Shown: positions 1-9,946 of the stretch, one piece after another
Numbering within the stretch: position 1 is the stretch's first letter
Layout of the letters: each line of letters starts with the position of its first letter
Assembly: GCF_033439725.1 (NCBI RefSeq)
Contig: NW_026944388.1
Coordinates: 3,596,001-3,660,000 of the forward strand
DNA: 64,000 nt
Source of the DNA: Neurospora tetraspora
Lineage: Eukaryota; Ascomycota; Sordariomycetes; Sordariales; Sordariaceae
Direction: 5' to 3'
Program-made: the position numbers and the translations under genes
The notes under the pieces: model-generated
Database searches by the model: none
What the model saw: only the letters and a program-made list of their open reading frames with translations
What the model was told of the DNA's origin: nothing

Positions 1-2237
1 TTCCTGATGAGCCTCCGAATACGTGCGCGGCGGTACTGGGCCGGACTGCATGCCTTGGTGGTGGTAAGGTTGCATTAGGTACCGCTGCTCTTGTGACTCC
101 CTCTCAGCGACATCAGCAAGATAGGACAAGCTGGTAGTATCAGCAAAGCCCGTGACTTGCGTCTCCTGAGTAGGGATTTGAGCCGGTGGCTGCTGGGCCG
201 GCGGTTGTGGGGCCGGCACAGGCGTCGAGTTGTCCATAAGTGCATCTCTGATAGCGTCAAATGGCTTGGAAGTTTGAGCCCGGGATGCCGCCGCTGTCCG
301 TTCAGCCTCCTCATCAGCTGCGGCGGCCTGAAGGGCTCCTTGGACGAAGTCGTCAAAGACGGCAGTGTTGACTGGCGAGGGAACGCGAGCGGGAGTAACT
401 GATTGGGAGATCTGAGACTCGATATCTTGGTCGGGATCGATACCCCTCAACTCAAGCTCTTGCCTTCTCTTCTGTTCGCGCTCCTCCTTGGTCGGTGCGA
501 TTTCCTTGTCGGAAATGCCTTCCTGTTCGCAAAACTTATGCAGAGCATTCATCAGATCAAACTTTTTTCCTTGAGCATCCAGCCTAGCTGCCTTGATGGT
601 CCTCGAAGCATGAACTTGTTGTCCCTTTGGATCAACCAAGACTACAGGCTTCCAGCCAGAAACATGAGGAATGGGGGGCTCATCAACGTTGGTGGACGAC
701 GACAGAGGAATGCCCAGTTTGGGATGGACCCCATACTGTTTGACAATCTCCTCGTCCAATTCGCCCTCAACCTGGGTGGAATCCCAGCCTGACGCGCGGC
801 GGTCGAGATAAAAGTAGTTGGAGTTCGGGGTCATGTAGAATCTGCCACGCTTGGCTTTGGTGGCGCCCTTGACGGGATCGTTGGTTGAGTCGCGGAAGCC
901 GATCTCGTCGTCTTCGAATTCGAAAATGGGCGGCACCATGATACGGTTGTTGTGAAACTCGGCACGCTTGTCTTTACGCTGGATTAGGCGTACCCAGTAC
1001 TCATCCGGTTCCTCAGCACCCTTGGGAAGAGGGGGATCCAGCAAACTGGTTTGGACCTGTCCGCCCTTGGACGGGGAGAAGGGCACTGGTGATGGAGCTT
1101 TTGAGCCGGGCTCCGGTGTGCTCCCCCGAATAGTATCGGTGCCACCGAGAAGGCTGGATGTGTGGGCCTTGATCATCTTGGGGTTGGGTTCGCTCGCCAG
1201 CTGGCCATTGGCCTTGCGCTTGGGTGAGAGGTGGGAGTGGATCTGATAAGCTTCGGTCATGAGCTCACTGACCTTCTTGCCGGAGCATGGCAGTTCATTG
1301 CCCTCATCGTCGCGCTCGGCAAACCTGCCCTGCTCATCCATTTGCTTTTGTGAGATGTCCTTATAGGTGTAATCCGTGCAAGGAGCAGGGGGCAGCTGTG
1401 TAACACAGTCAGTATGTAAATACGAGGACAAAGGGGCAGCAGAAAATCTTACATCCAAGGGAAGTTTGTTCTGGTGAAGAAATTCCAATCTCTCGACCTC
1501 TGCCAGCATTGAGGTGTACCATTCCTCACATAGTTCGGCCGTGAGTTGCTAAGAGGTAGGTTAGTGTCTTGCACTTTGAGGGACGATTGCAAAGTGAAAT
1601 CTGTGCTTACCTTTGTTGACCTTTCAATAGCCTCACGTTGCCCTTCCAAGACGTTTAGGGCCATGGCTTTCTCAAACTCTAGACGACGAGCGCTGGCGGC
1701 GATGGTGTCATCACGGCGCTGGTCGAGGAAGCCCATGACTTCCTGGTACTCGGGAGCTTCGTCGACCATCTTGGGGTTCTCCATGAGAGCCTTTTTCTCA
1801 CGGGCACCAATTTCGTCAAGAACGGGCTTGGCCAAGCGGGCGAGTTGGTTGTAGGCTGAACGAAGCTCCATGTTGCGCTCATAGGCGGCCTGGGCTCTGG
1901 TATATTGATACGCCCGTTGACGGCGGCCACGACCAGTGCCTGGTTTGCTGATGGTGGTAGAAGCTTTTGCTGCTGTTATCTTGGGGCCAGCCTTTGCAAC
2001 TCTGCCCTTGCCTCTGGCACGGCCACCTCGGCCCCTCCCGCGAGTGCCGCCTCTTGCCTTTGGGACGGGGGCTGATGGGGCGGCAATATCGGCAGCGGCC
2101 TGCTGGACATTGTTGGAGGGGGTATCATTGGAGAAAAAGGAAGAAGGGGTCATGGTGCTTGTGACGGGTTCATTCTGTGAATTGGGGGTAGATTGACTGG
2201 TATCTACCAGCTGCTGGGAGCTGCTGGCGTCGTCCAT
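1..2237 (-). CDS. Conserved nuclear-looking protein, 5' part (3' end outside window)
   Basis: Starts at ATG 2237. Three exons are read: 2237-1611, 1548-1453 and 1395 to the window edge, all joined in phase 0. Introns have GTAAG donors, CTAAC or CTGAC branch sites and AG acceptors. At least 706 residues are visible. The first 60 residues are Ser/Thr/Asn-rich. Residues about 60-110 are basic Gly-Arg repeats of the GRGRGG kind, typical of nuclear or nucleic-acid-binding tails. A charged, probably helical region follows at about 115-240. A later block (EYWVRLIQRKDKRAEFHNNR and onward) looks like a compact conserved domain. The last part is Gln/Pro-rich. I do not recognise the family. A chromatin or transcription role is only an inference from composition. 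Confidence 0.8.
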
Positions 2238-4585
2238 GGTTCCATGGACTGGTGAGGCGGGCCAAGGTAAGTAGAAAGTGAGATGGTTAGTGGTGTTGAT
2301 GCTGCTGATTGTGTGTTGAAAAGCGCGGCAACAAATAATCCAGATGATGGATGGCGACTATACGAGGGAAGAGAAGACACCGACGTATGGTATCTGTGAT
2401 TGCTGGTTTGTTTGGCGTGGGTATAAGAGGTTGTGGTGTTGTGCCAAGTTCCGGATGCCGGCCTCACTTTTTTGTAAGTTCAGATCCTTTCTCCTTATAC
2501 GCCCCGCGGGTATGTTGCTAAGGGTGCGAGCAGTGCTTCTAAGAAGACTGGGAGGTCGAAATAGACGCCCAGAATGCAGAGAAGGAATGCCAAAAGGTAA
2601 ATTGCTGATGTCGTAAAAAAAGAAGGCTGTCCAAGAGGAAGCAAAAGGTGCAGGGTGGGGGAAAAGTAGAAGTTGAGAAGTATGTGGTCTGCGGTGGTGG
2701 TGCCTCTTGGTGGAAAGGGTGAATAATGTTCATGTACCCTGGACCGTGGTCTGCCCAATTTTCGGGTCTGCAGGTTCGCAAGACAGCGGCAGTGAATAAG
2801 ATGTCGACCACGTCCTATTGTGCCAGACCTTGACAATAGAAAAGCTGTTGGTCACCAAGACAGTCCGTCGTCAACCTGAGGATGGGATGAGATGGAAGGA
2901 CTCCTACACCTTCTATGCTGGATGCTGGATATGGATCCGTGCCTCACAGACCACTCACTGCTCGCTGCACACACACACAACACAACGAGGCCCGGGCAAT
3001 ACCTAATCGTCTCCCATAGGTGTTTTTAGCCATTCAGCAGAGGGCAAATGGACCACTGGCGCTGCAGACCTTCACTTGCAGGGCTGGCCGGTGCACTAAC
3101 GAACCTGGACGCCCTGAGCACAGACCGGCTGCTGTTGTCTTCCTTGGCCAACGAGAGGTCCACGGACCTGGACGGTCTGGGACCCACCAAGGCCTACCCG
3201 GCGTGTTGGCCAATCACAGCCTTCCGTCTCCTGCCCAAAATGGAACTGGTCCCAGCAGCGGGTCCAAACTCAAAGTCTCCAAACTGCAAGGTGAAGGCTT
3301 TTTCAGACGACACCGATGTCAATAGAGGTTTGGCATAGCACAATAGCAGTGACTGGGCATATGGTCAATAAGAACCTTGGTAGTTGAATAGACTCATGAT
3401 CCCCCCTTCATTCTTGTATTGGCCAATGCACTTTGAGCGCAATAATCATGACCGCCTCATGGTTTCAAATTTTTGCAAGTGAGTGACCCTGACGAGGAGG
3501 ACCCACATCTTGAATTTAACGTTGCCAAGACTCCTCACACGCCTGGTCCTCGTGCATTTCGGAACCAGCACTTGCGGACCACACACTTTGCCAGGTGTCC
3601 CGTCTTCTCGAGCTAAACAATTGCAAATAAAAAGCAGTCGACTAGGAGGCCAGCTCGGTAGATGATGCTATTTCCAGCCTTCCGTGCTATCCTGTCCCTG
3701 CCTGGTGCTGCTCAGGGGGAGACCGGGGGATGTTAATCAAGATCTGATCTAATGTGGCGTTGACTATAAACGCGCTTTCAGGATCCAGAGCGTGGCGGAT
3801 GTTCAATGACAAGTAGCCCAAAAGTGAATCGAGAGTGAAAATAGAGGTAGATAGTGTCAGCTTGCCTGGTTTCTTTGAAGACGATTCAAGCCGACTAGAC
3901 TCCAATCTTATGAGACGGTTGGGACATTGTTGATATCTTGTTCCCCCCTTTGAGAATTATAGTCGATGGTTGACGGTTGGCTCACCGTGATTTTCTCCCC
4001 TATTCAACCTCCATGCACGATTGCCATCATACCATTTGGACCTGCAGTAGGCACCATGCATACCGTACCTAGCGCACCGTTGGAACTGGAGCACCTCTGC
4101 TCATTGTCTGTTGCTTTACTTCCGCCGCGGTAAATGCTGATTTTTTATATAACGACGTCAGTGGAAGCATCGAGGCTGCATTGAAGCTATGCGCCAACAT
4201 ACTTAAGCCGATAGTGTCAAGCTCATAGCTTCCCGCACCCAGAGGCAAAGGTGAGGACCAGCTGACAGGGAGCCTCATATCATGCGAAACAACCTCTCAA
4301 GGAGAAAGCCAAGTAGTACCCAGACTAAAAGGAGCAACACACAAAAATGAAGGAATTCGAATGGCTGGTCAACTACGTTAGAGGTAGGAAGATCCGATCC
4401 TGTCATATGGTCATCGCGTGCCGTACATATGTTTGGGTGTCTCGACTTTTCTTCCACTCGGTGCTCGTCCCAATCCTCTCGTTCTAACGGAATATGCAAT
4501 TTCTCCCAGCTTGTCACCTCTTGAATATTTCGGAAAGCAGAAACTTTTCCAACTGTTGCACCATAATGTTAGGGCGGCGACGGGA
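2238..4585. other. Intergenic region, no gene seen
   Basis: About 2.3 kb upstream of the minus-strand gene ending at 2237. The part nearest that gene is probably its promoter and 5' leader. Open frames here are short, often begin without ATG, and show no family resemblance. Confidence 0.6.
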
Positions 4586-4587
4586 TA

Positions 4588-4753
4588 CCGCATTTTCTCA
4601 CTCATAACGGAGATGCTCTGTGGATAATGCAAGGTTTATGAGCCAATCCAGTTGGCAAGATGCTGCATATGCAGCTAAGAGCAAGCTCAAAACGCCCGCA
4701 TAAGGTGTGGCCTTCCCCGAAAGAGCATCTCCGTTATGAGCGAGAAAATGCGG
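4588..4753. mobile_element. Short inverted-repeat element (MITE-like), 166 bp, TA-flanked
   Basis: The sequence at 4585-4619 recurs inverted at 4722-4756, matching at 34 of 35 positions. Each end begins CCGCATTTTCTC and is bordered by TA (4586-4587 and 4754-4755). The core is about 100 bp and encodes nothing. Long inverted ends plus a TA target duplication are the mark of non-autonomous Tc1/mariner-type elements. Family assignment is inference; no transposase is present in the window. Confidence 0.65.
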
Positions 4754-4803
4754 TATAAGGTCCATCACCACGGCGAGGTAACGGTGCTGTCGTGGTGGTG
4801 TTA

Positions 4804-5084
4804 CAGTCCAATACTGGTTTGTTTGTTAGCTTGCTACTCCTGGTATAGGTACTGGACGAGATCTATCCCGAATTGTCCCAAACCTCACAAGGACAAATTG
4901 AATAGCTGAGTACGGATTACAAAGGCATTGACAGGATTCAATATGAGATATTGAATATCAGAATTATCATATTCAAGGTAAGATCACGCTTTGATCATGG
5001 AACGAAACGAATTAATTAGATATAAAAACGCCTAGGGAAGTTGACCCGAGGTCTTGAGCTAACAAACAAACCAGTATTGGACTG
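4804..5084. mobile_element. Short inverted-repeat element (MITE-like), 281 bp, TA-flanked
   Basis: A perfect 30-bp inverted repeat lies at 4802-4831 and 5057-5086, including the bordering TA on both sides (4802-4803, 5085-5086). The termini start CAGTCCAATACTGG. CAGT-type ends with TA duplication are typical of Tc1/mariner elements. The 225-bp core is non-coding and A+T-rich. The perfect ends suggest a fairly recent insertion. It lies 50 bp from the element at 4588-4753 but shares no end sequence with it. Confidence 0.75.
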
Positions 5085-5091
5085 TACCTCT

Positions 5092-5097
5092 CACGTG
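5092..5097. promoter_or_regulatory. CACGTG palindromic E-box
   Basis: A CACGTG hexamer 433 bp upstream of the methyltransferase start. bHLH factors, including Pho4/NUC-1-type and Cbf1-type, bind this core. One site alone is weak evidence of function. Confidence 0.25.
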
Positions 5098-5529
5098 GGG
5101 CCAAGGGCAGCCCGCCAGGTCCCGTCCCGGAGCCGCCTGCTAGGGTTTACCTGTGGGCTTTCCCTCGGTGGATGAATTGCCCCTGGTGGGGCACACACAG
5201 CGGGACCCATGCACTCCATGATCTGTTCCTGCCGGATGGAACCGACGGGAACAGCGCCAGACAAAAGCGGGAACTAAATTTTCAGCACTCACAGAGTCAC
5301 AGCGCGCTCAGTCTTCAGTGGCACTCCCCGTCCAGCCAATCTCGCCCATGCCAATCTCCGTCCATCCGGACCCTGGATTTTTTTCCCTTCCTTGACATCG
5401 CGACTGCCCCCCAGCTGGGGTTGCTCCAGGGACCAGAGACCGGTCACCGCATCCACGCACTTGGCGTAACGTAGAAGGTACTGTATAGAACAAGGCTGCT
5501 GTGCCGTGTTTCAACGACAACAGGACAAC

Positions 5530-6612
5530 ATGGGAAAGAAGGGCGGCGGTCGTCTTCTTCAGGCCGCAAAGGCTGCGAAACAAGGTGGTGGTGGTCCACC
5601 GGCAAAGAAGCAAAAAAAGAGCCACGGCTCCGGCCCCGCGCAACATCAAAAACAAAAGCAACAATCCACAAAGCCCTCCGCTTCCTCCGCTGCCTCCGCA
5701 GCCCCGCCCCCGCTCTCTTCTTCCTCGACGTCCGGCTCCAAGAAGCAACACAAGCAAAAGCAGCATTCCGATCCAACAATACCCTTCAGCCCCGACGAAA
5801 ACATCCTCCTCGTCGGCGATGGCGACCTCAGCTTCGCCGCCTCCCTGGTCGAGCACCACCACTGCACCAACCTGACCGCCACCGTCTACGAAAAGGACCT
5901 CGACGAGCTCTCCACGAAATATCCCCACGTGCGCGCCAACGTCGACAAGATCTCTGCCGTGCCCGGCTGCAAGGTTCTCTACAACGTCGACGCGCGGCGC
6001 ATGGCGCCCTTTGCCCACAAAACCAAAGACAAGCAGACGGGCCGGGTCGAGCAGACCGGCACAATGGACCGCATCATCTTCAACTTCCCGCACGTCGGCG
6101 GCAAGTCGACCGACGTCAACCGCCAGGTGCGCTACAACCAGGAGCTGCTGGTCAACTTCTTCAAGCGCTCCTTCCTCTCGCTGGCCCCCGGCGGTTCGGT
6201 GATTGTCACCCTGTTCGAGGGCGAGCCCTACACGCTGTGGAACATCAGGGATCTGGCAAGGCATTCGGACCTGGCCGTCGAGAAGAGCTTCAAGTTCCAG
6301 GCCAGGGTGTATCCGGGCTATCACCATGCTAGGACGCTCGGGGTCGTCAAGAACAAGAAGGGAGAGGCGGCGGAGGGCGCCTGGAAGGGTGAGGAGAGGC
6401 CGGCCAGGAGTTATGTCTTTGTTAGGAAGGATGATGTGCCGAAGCCGCCGGCGCCGGGGATGGGGAAGAAGAGGAAGGTGGAGGAGTCGGATGATGAGGA
6501 TGAAGAGGAGGATGATGATTGGGGGAGTGGAGAGGATGACTTGGAGGAGGAGTTGGGTGATGACGCTGAGGGCGATGTGGACGATGCTGAAGATGCGGCG
6601 GACGATAACTGA
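5530..6612 (+). CDS. bmt5: 25S rRNA (uridine-N3)-methyltransferase, Bmt5-like
   Basis: Single exon, 360 residues, from ATG 5530 to TGA. The upstream in-frame extension has no ATG. Residues 1-75 are a Lys/Gly/Gln/Ser-rich basic leader that probably directs nuclear or nucleolar import. The DUF2431/BMT5 domain follows at about 78-285. It opens with the S-adenosylmethionine-binding strand NILLVGDGDLSFAASL, and then has DRIIFNFPHVGGKSTDVNRQ, the family signature. The tail is strongly acidic (runs of Asp/Glu). In yeast, Bmt5 makes m3U2634 in 25S rRNA; the same role is inferred here. The codons are C-ending and typical of an expressed fungal gene. The frame stays open 67 codons after the TGA, which I do not consider meaningful. 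Confidence 0.93.
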   Translation: MGKKGGGRLLQAAKAAKQGGGGPPAKKQKKSHGSGPAQHQKQKQQSTKPSASSAASAAPPPLSSSSTSGSKKQHKQKQHSDPTIPFSPDENILLVGDGDLSFAASLVEHHHCTNLTATVYEKDLDELSTKYPHVRANVDKISAVPGCKVLYNVDARRMAPFAHKTKDKQTGRVEQTGTMDRIIFNFPHVGGKSTDVNRQVRYNQELLVNFFKRSFLSLAPGGSVIVTLFEGEPYTLWNIRDLARHSDLAVEKSFKFQARVYPGYHHARTLGVVKNKKGEAAEGAWKGEERPARSYVFVRKDDVPKPPAPGMGKKRKVEESDDEDEEEDDDWGSGEDDLEEELGDDAEGDVDDAEDAADDN

Positions 6613-8731
6613 GTGACCGGATCACCAGTTCACTCGTCGAGTGAGGCGCGCACACCGTATACAGCCCTGGAGTTTATGACGCAATCGATGTGGTCGGGGC
6701 CCATACGATGTATTCTCCTGGATGCCGATCTCTTGACCGGAAACGGGTTGCGTTCAAGCTCAGACACCATCGAGATAGTCGCTCTATGGCGTTGCTCGGG
6801 ACTACCGTCATTCTAAGGATAGGATATGGTTTACGAGCTCTCTGGTTCAGGGAGCGATTGGGCAGGGCCTTTCAGACGCTTATGAGGAACCGTCCTCCTG
6901 CCAGTCCGCGAGATACACCAAATGAGCCAGATCCTCCGCCTGCTCGATCTAGACTGGCAATTATCGAATGATACGCGGAGAGTATAACGGTGGGTGAAGC
7001 ATGGTTCAGATCAACCTTCTCAGGCAAGTTCTCCTGAATACCAACTTGTCAACAGTCTTATGTGAGACGGGACAACAGCTTTGTACCCAACGATCACTCC
7101 TGGTGGGACTCCGTTATACACGCGGGCCTATATCATCCTTGGAAGGAATCAGGATCGTGCTGCTTAACATACGTAGATATCAACGGTTGTTTCTGGTGGC
7201 AGTGAGATGCCCCGACTGTTTACCTACCGGTCCCGTCATCTGTATTGTTGTCGATTATAAGCCATGTGGGTCACCCTGAGATTGCTTCGTTGTTGCCATC
7301 CCTTGGGGTTAGTAAAAGGAGGTTGTTCACAATGAGACCTGGTTGCTTCGTTCCAGACTCCGTCATGAGTTCAAGTTTCGTTATCGATGTTGAGCAGCGA
7401 TAGTGACGTGAGTCTTTCAATGAAAAGATGGTGTGGCATGTAATTGAAGAGCTTCGTACTTCTCGTCAAGTCACATTTTCATCCATACGGTGGACATCGT
7501 GGGCATCGGCTGAGCTACTCTAGGATTAGCTTGATGCTGAGAGATGGCATTGGTGTTTCCAGGACCAGCATCACCGACGGAGCGGCATCAGTTCACTCTT
7601 CAACCCTCATATGGACCACGAGCAGCCCCTTTGAGAGGTATATTCATCCTGACGATCCTCAAATCTACTAGCATCTCCCTCTAAGAGCCTTCGTATAGTC
7701 CACAGTCGAACGTCAGGAGTGTCCTCATCGCCCAAAGCAATTGTCACCATGTCATATGGCCAGAGCTGGCTGGCTATCTACTCGCTGGTACTGGCTCATT
7801 CCGAAGAACATCAAGATATAGCCACCGCCTTCACAACCATCGTCAGGAACAAGCTGCTGGTGTGTAAGTGCTTTATTACCCATTCCTGTTCAGAAGTTTT
7901 TCACACTCGGCGACTGACGTGGGAGTCATCACAGCTGAGTGACAGTGTTAACTTACCGCTCATTAGAAGGCACAGGATGCTTCCATTCCCCGACTCTACT
8001 GAAACGTCACCTAGAAAGAGATATATCTCTCCTACTATTCGTGAACGATCTTGAGCTGAGAACGAGGTTTACGACAAGTAGAACAGAAACCACCAACGAC
8101 AGTAGGCCAAAAAAAATTGTTGATCTTGCTCGATCTCACCTAGATAAACCAGAGCGTCACCAGTCACCACATAGGCTCGCGGTCGGATTGAAACGGCTAT
8201 TGACGATCACACCTGGTGTTGTATGTTTTACTTTCTCTGTTTTTTCTTCTTCTCTTTTGAGTGCGTCCGCTCTTTGACTCATCTCTTCCTTTGTCAAGTT
8301 GCAAAGCAGGTAGATGATATAGCCGTACCGTAGAATTTGCCGTGATGAACGTCTTGATCCTCGCCCTTGTGCATTAACGCTTGATCGGGATCCCAGTCTG
8401 AGGGCTCCAGATGAGCTAGTGGCCCGTCAGAAAAAGAGTGGGAGCACTGATACTGGGATAATGACATTCTGTTATGTACGTTTCTCTTTTCTCTATTCCC
8501 ATTTGTTTTCTCTACATCTTTATCGTCGTTATCCGATTGGAAGTAGATCTTACCGGGTGACAAACGAATTAATGATAGTGTACAAAAAGCTGGACATCTG
8601 TTGTTTGAAGAAGTACGGAATTTCTTTCAACTGCAGGGAGAAATTTGAGACAGGACGCCCAATACCCATAAAGTACCTATTTGAACAGAGGAACTGGAGC
8701 GGATAAACATCCAATCAAATCATCCCAATAC
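6613..8731. other. Intergenic region, no confident gene
   Basis: Contains the 3' end of the methyltransferase transcript and about 2 kb of unassigned DNA. Open frames are mostly on the plus strand but lack ATG starts or stop quickly. A canonical intron-like stretch (GTAAGT 7864, CTGAC branch, CACAG) lies at about 7864-7933 behind a short ATG frame at 7749, so a spliced non-coding or very short transcript is possible. Confidence 0.5.
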
Positions 8732-8803
8732 GGTCCGCTGGCTCAATGGCAGAGCGTCTGACTACGAATCAGGAGGTTCCAGGTTCGACCCCTGGGTGGA
8801 TCG
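8732..8803 (+). tRNA. tRNA-Arg (anticodon ACG), intronless
   Basis: A 72-nt cloverleaf. The acceptor stem GGTCCGC pairs with GTGGATC (two wobbles). The D stem is GCTC/GAGC. The anticodon loop CTACGAA gives ACG, so it reads CGU and, with inosine, CGC and CGA arginine codons. The T arm is CCAGG TTCGACC CCTGG. The discriminator base is G; no CCA is encoded, as usual in eukaryotes. The internal B box GGTTCGACC is intact. Confidence 0.96.
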
Positions 8804-8826
8804 AGGATTATCGGATGCGTCTGATC

Positions 8827-8832
8827 TTTTTT
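8827..8832 (+). terminator. RNA polymerase III T-run terminator
   Basis: Six consecutive T residues 23 nt past the tRNA, with a backup run of ten T at 8841-8850. Confidence 0.7.
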
Positions 8833-9796
8833 GCATTTTGTTTTTTTTTTGTAGAGAAACATCAAGACCGCTGGAGTAAATGACCTAGATCTGGGCTATA
8901 TGCCCCTTGAACAATTACTACCTGGGGGCACATTATAGGTTAATTTAACGAACAAGACTTCAGACAGGTACAGCATTGTTGTAGTAGCATGTTTTACCTC
9001 TCAACACGGTAGGCTATTATACTCTGGTTTGGTTTCTATTGGGTGATGGAACTTCCAGTTTCACAAAACAAAAAACTTGACTGAAGAACATGAAATTTTT
9101 GATCAAGAATATTCCGTTAGAAAGAAGACGTTCTGAATATTGTCCAATCACATTGGCATTTACATTTAATTGAGAACCTCAGCCCAGCATTACGCAGATA
9201 CATTAGCAAAATGAACTCCTGTGCAGAGCGCACGTCTGAAAGCTTCAAGGTAATGCTCGAATTCAAAGCTGTTCCATATTTCGTCACCACTTTTCATCAG
9301 CATCGCGCCTGCCCGTCATGCTGTCCGCCATTGCTTCCCAAAAACCTTCCTATCATCTCAGACCACCACCATCATCACCGCCTATCAACCTCGCCATCAA
9401 CCTCCGTTCGCATAGCGGGCCGGAGCGGCCTGCATCCCGTTGCCAAATGACCACTTCTACCACCCTGACGAAAGATGTCCCACGAAAGAAGCAAAGAAGA
9501 AAAATACCACACAGTCCCTTCCACTTCTTTCCAAAAGCCAGAGCCACTGGCAGGAGACTTTTTAATAGCCAGCACGCCCCCCCCATACCCACGACCACAC
9601 CCTCGCCCCACGGAGCATTTTGACAGCCAAGCCACCAAAAGACCTGTCACCGACGGTTCCGGATCAGATCACGATTGATTCTTTTTTAGCTTGCCCGTCA
9701 GGCAGTGCCCGTTTATCAGTGGCATCGATTGAAAAGAAGAAAAAAAAGGTGGTCCGCAAGAGCTGGGAGCGGGCGGGCGGCGGGCAAGCGAACCGA
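8833..9796. other. Intergenic region, nothing identified
   Basis: A+T-rich near the tRNA, then pyrimidine-rich. Open frames are low-complexity and show no resemblance to known proteins. Confidence 0.6.

Positions 9797-9946
<150 letters not shown>

Noticed and set aside
6610-6816. 67 open codons after the TGA of the Bmt5-like gene
   Set aside because: Chance is a few percent with this length, the stop is TGA, and the peptide has no family resemblance or repeat. Not comparable with the TAG extensions.
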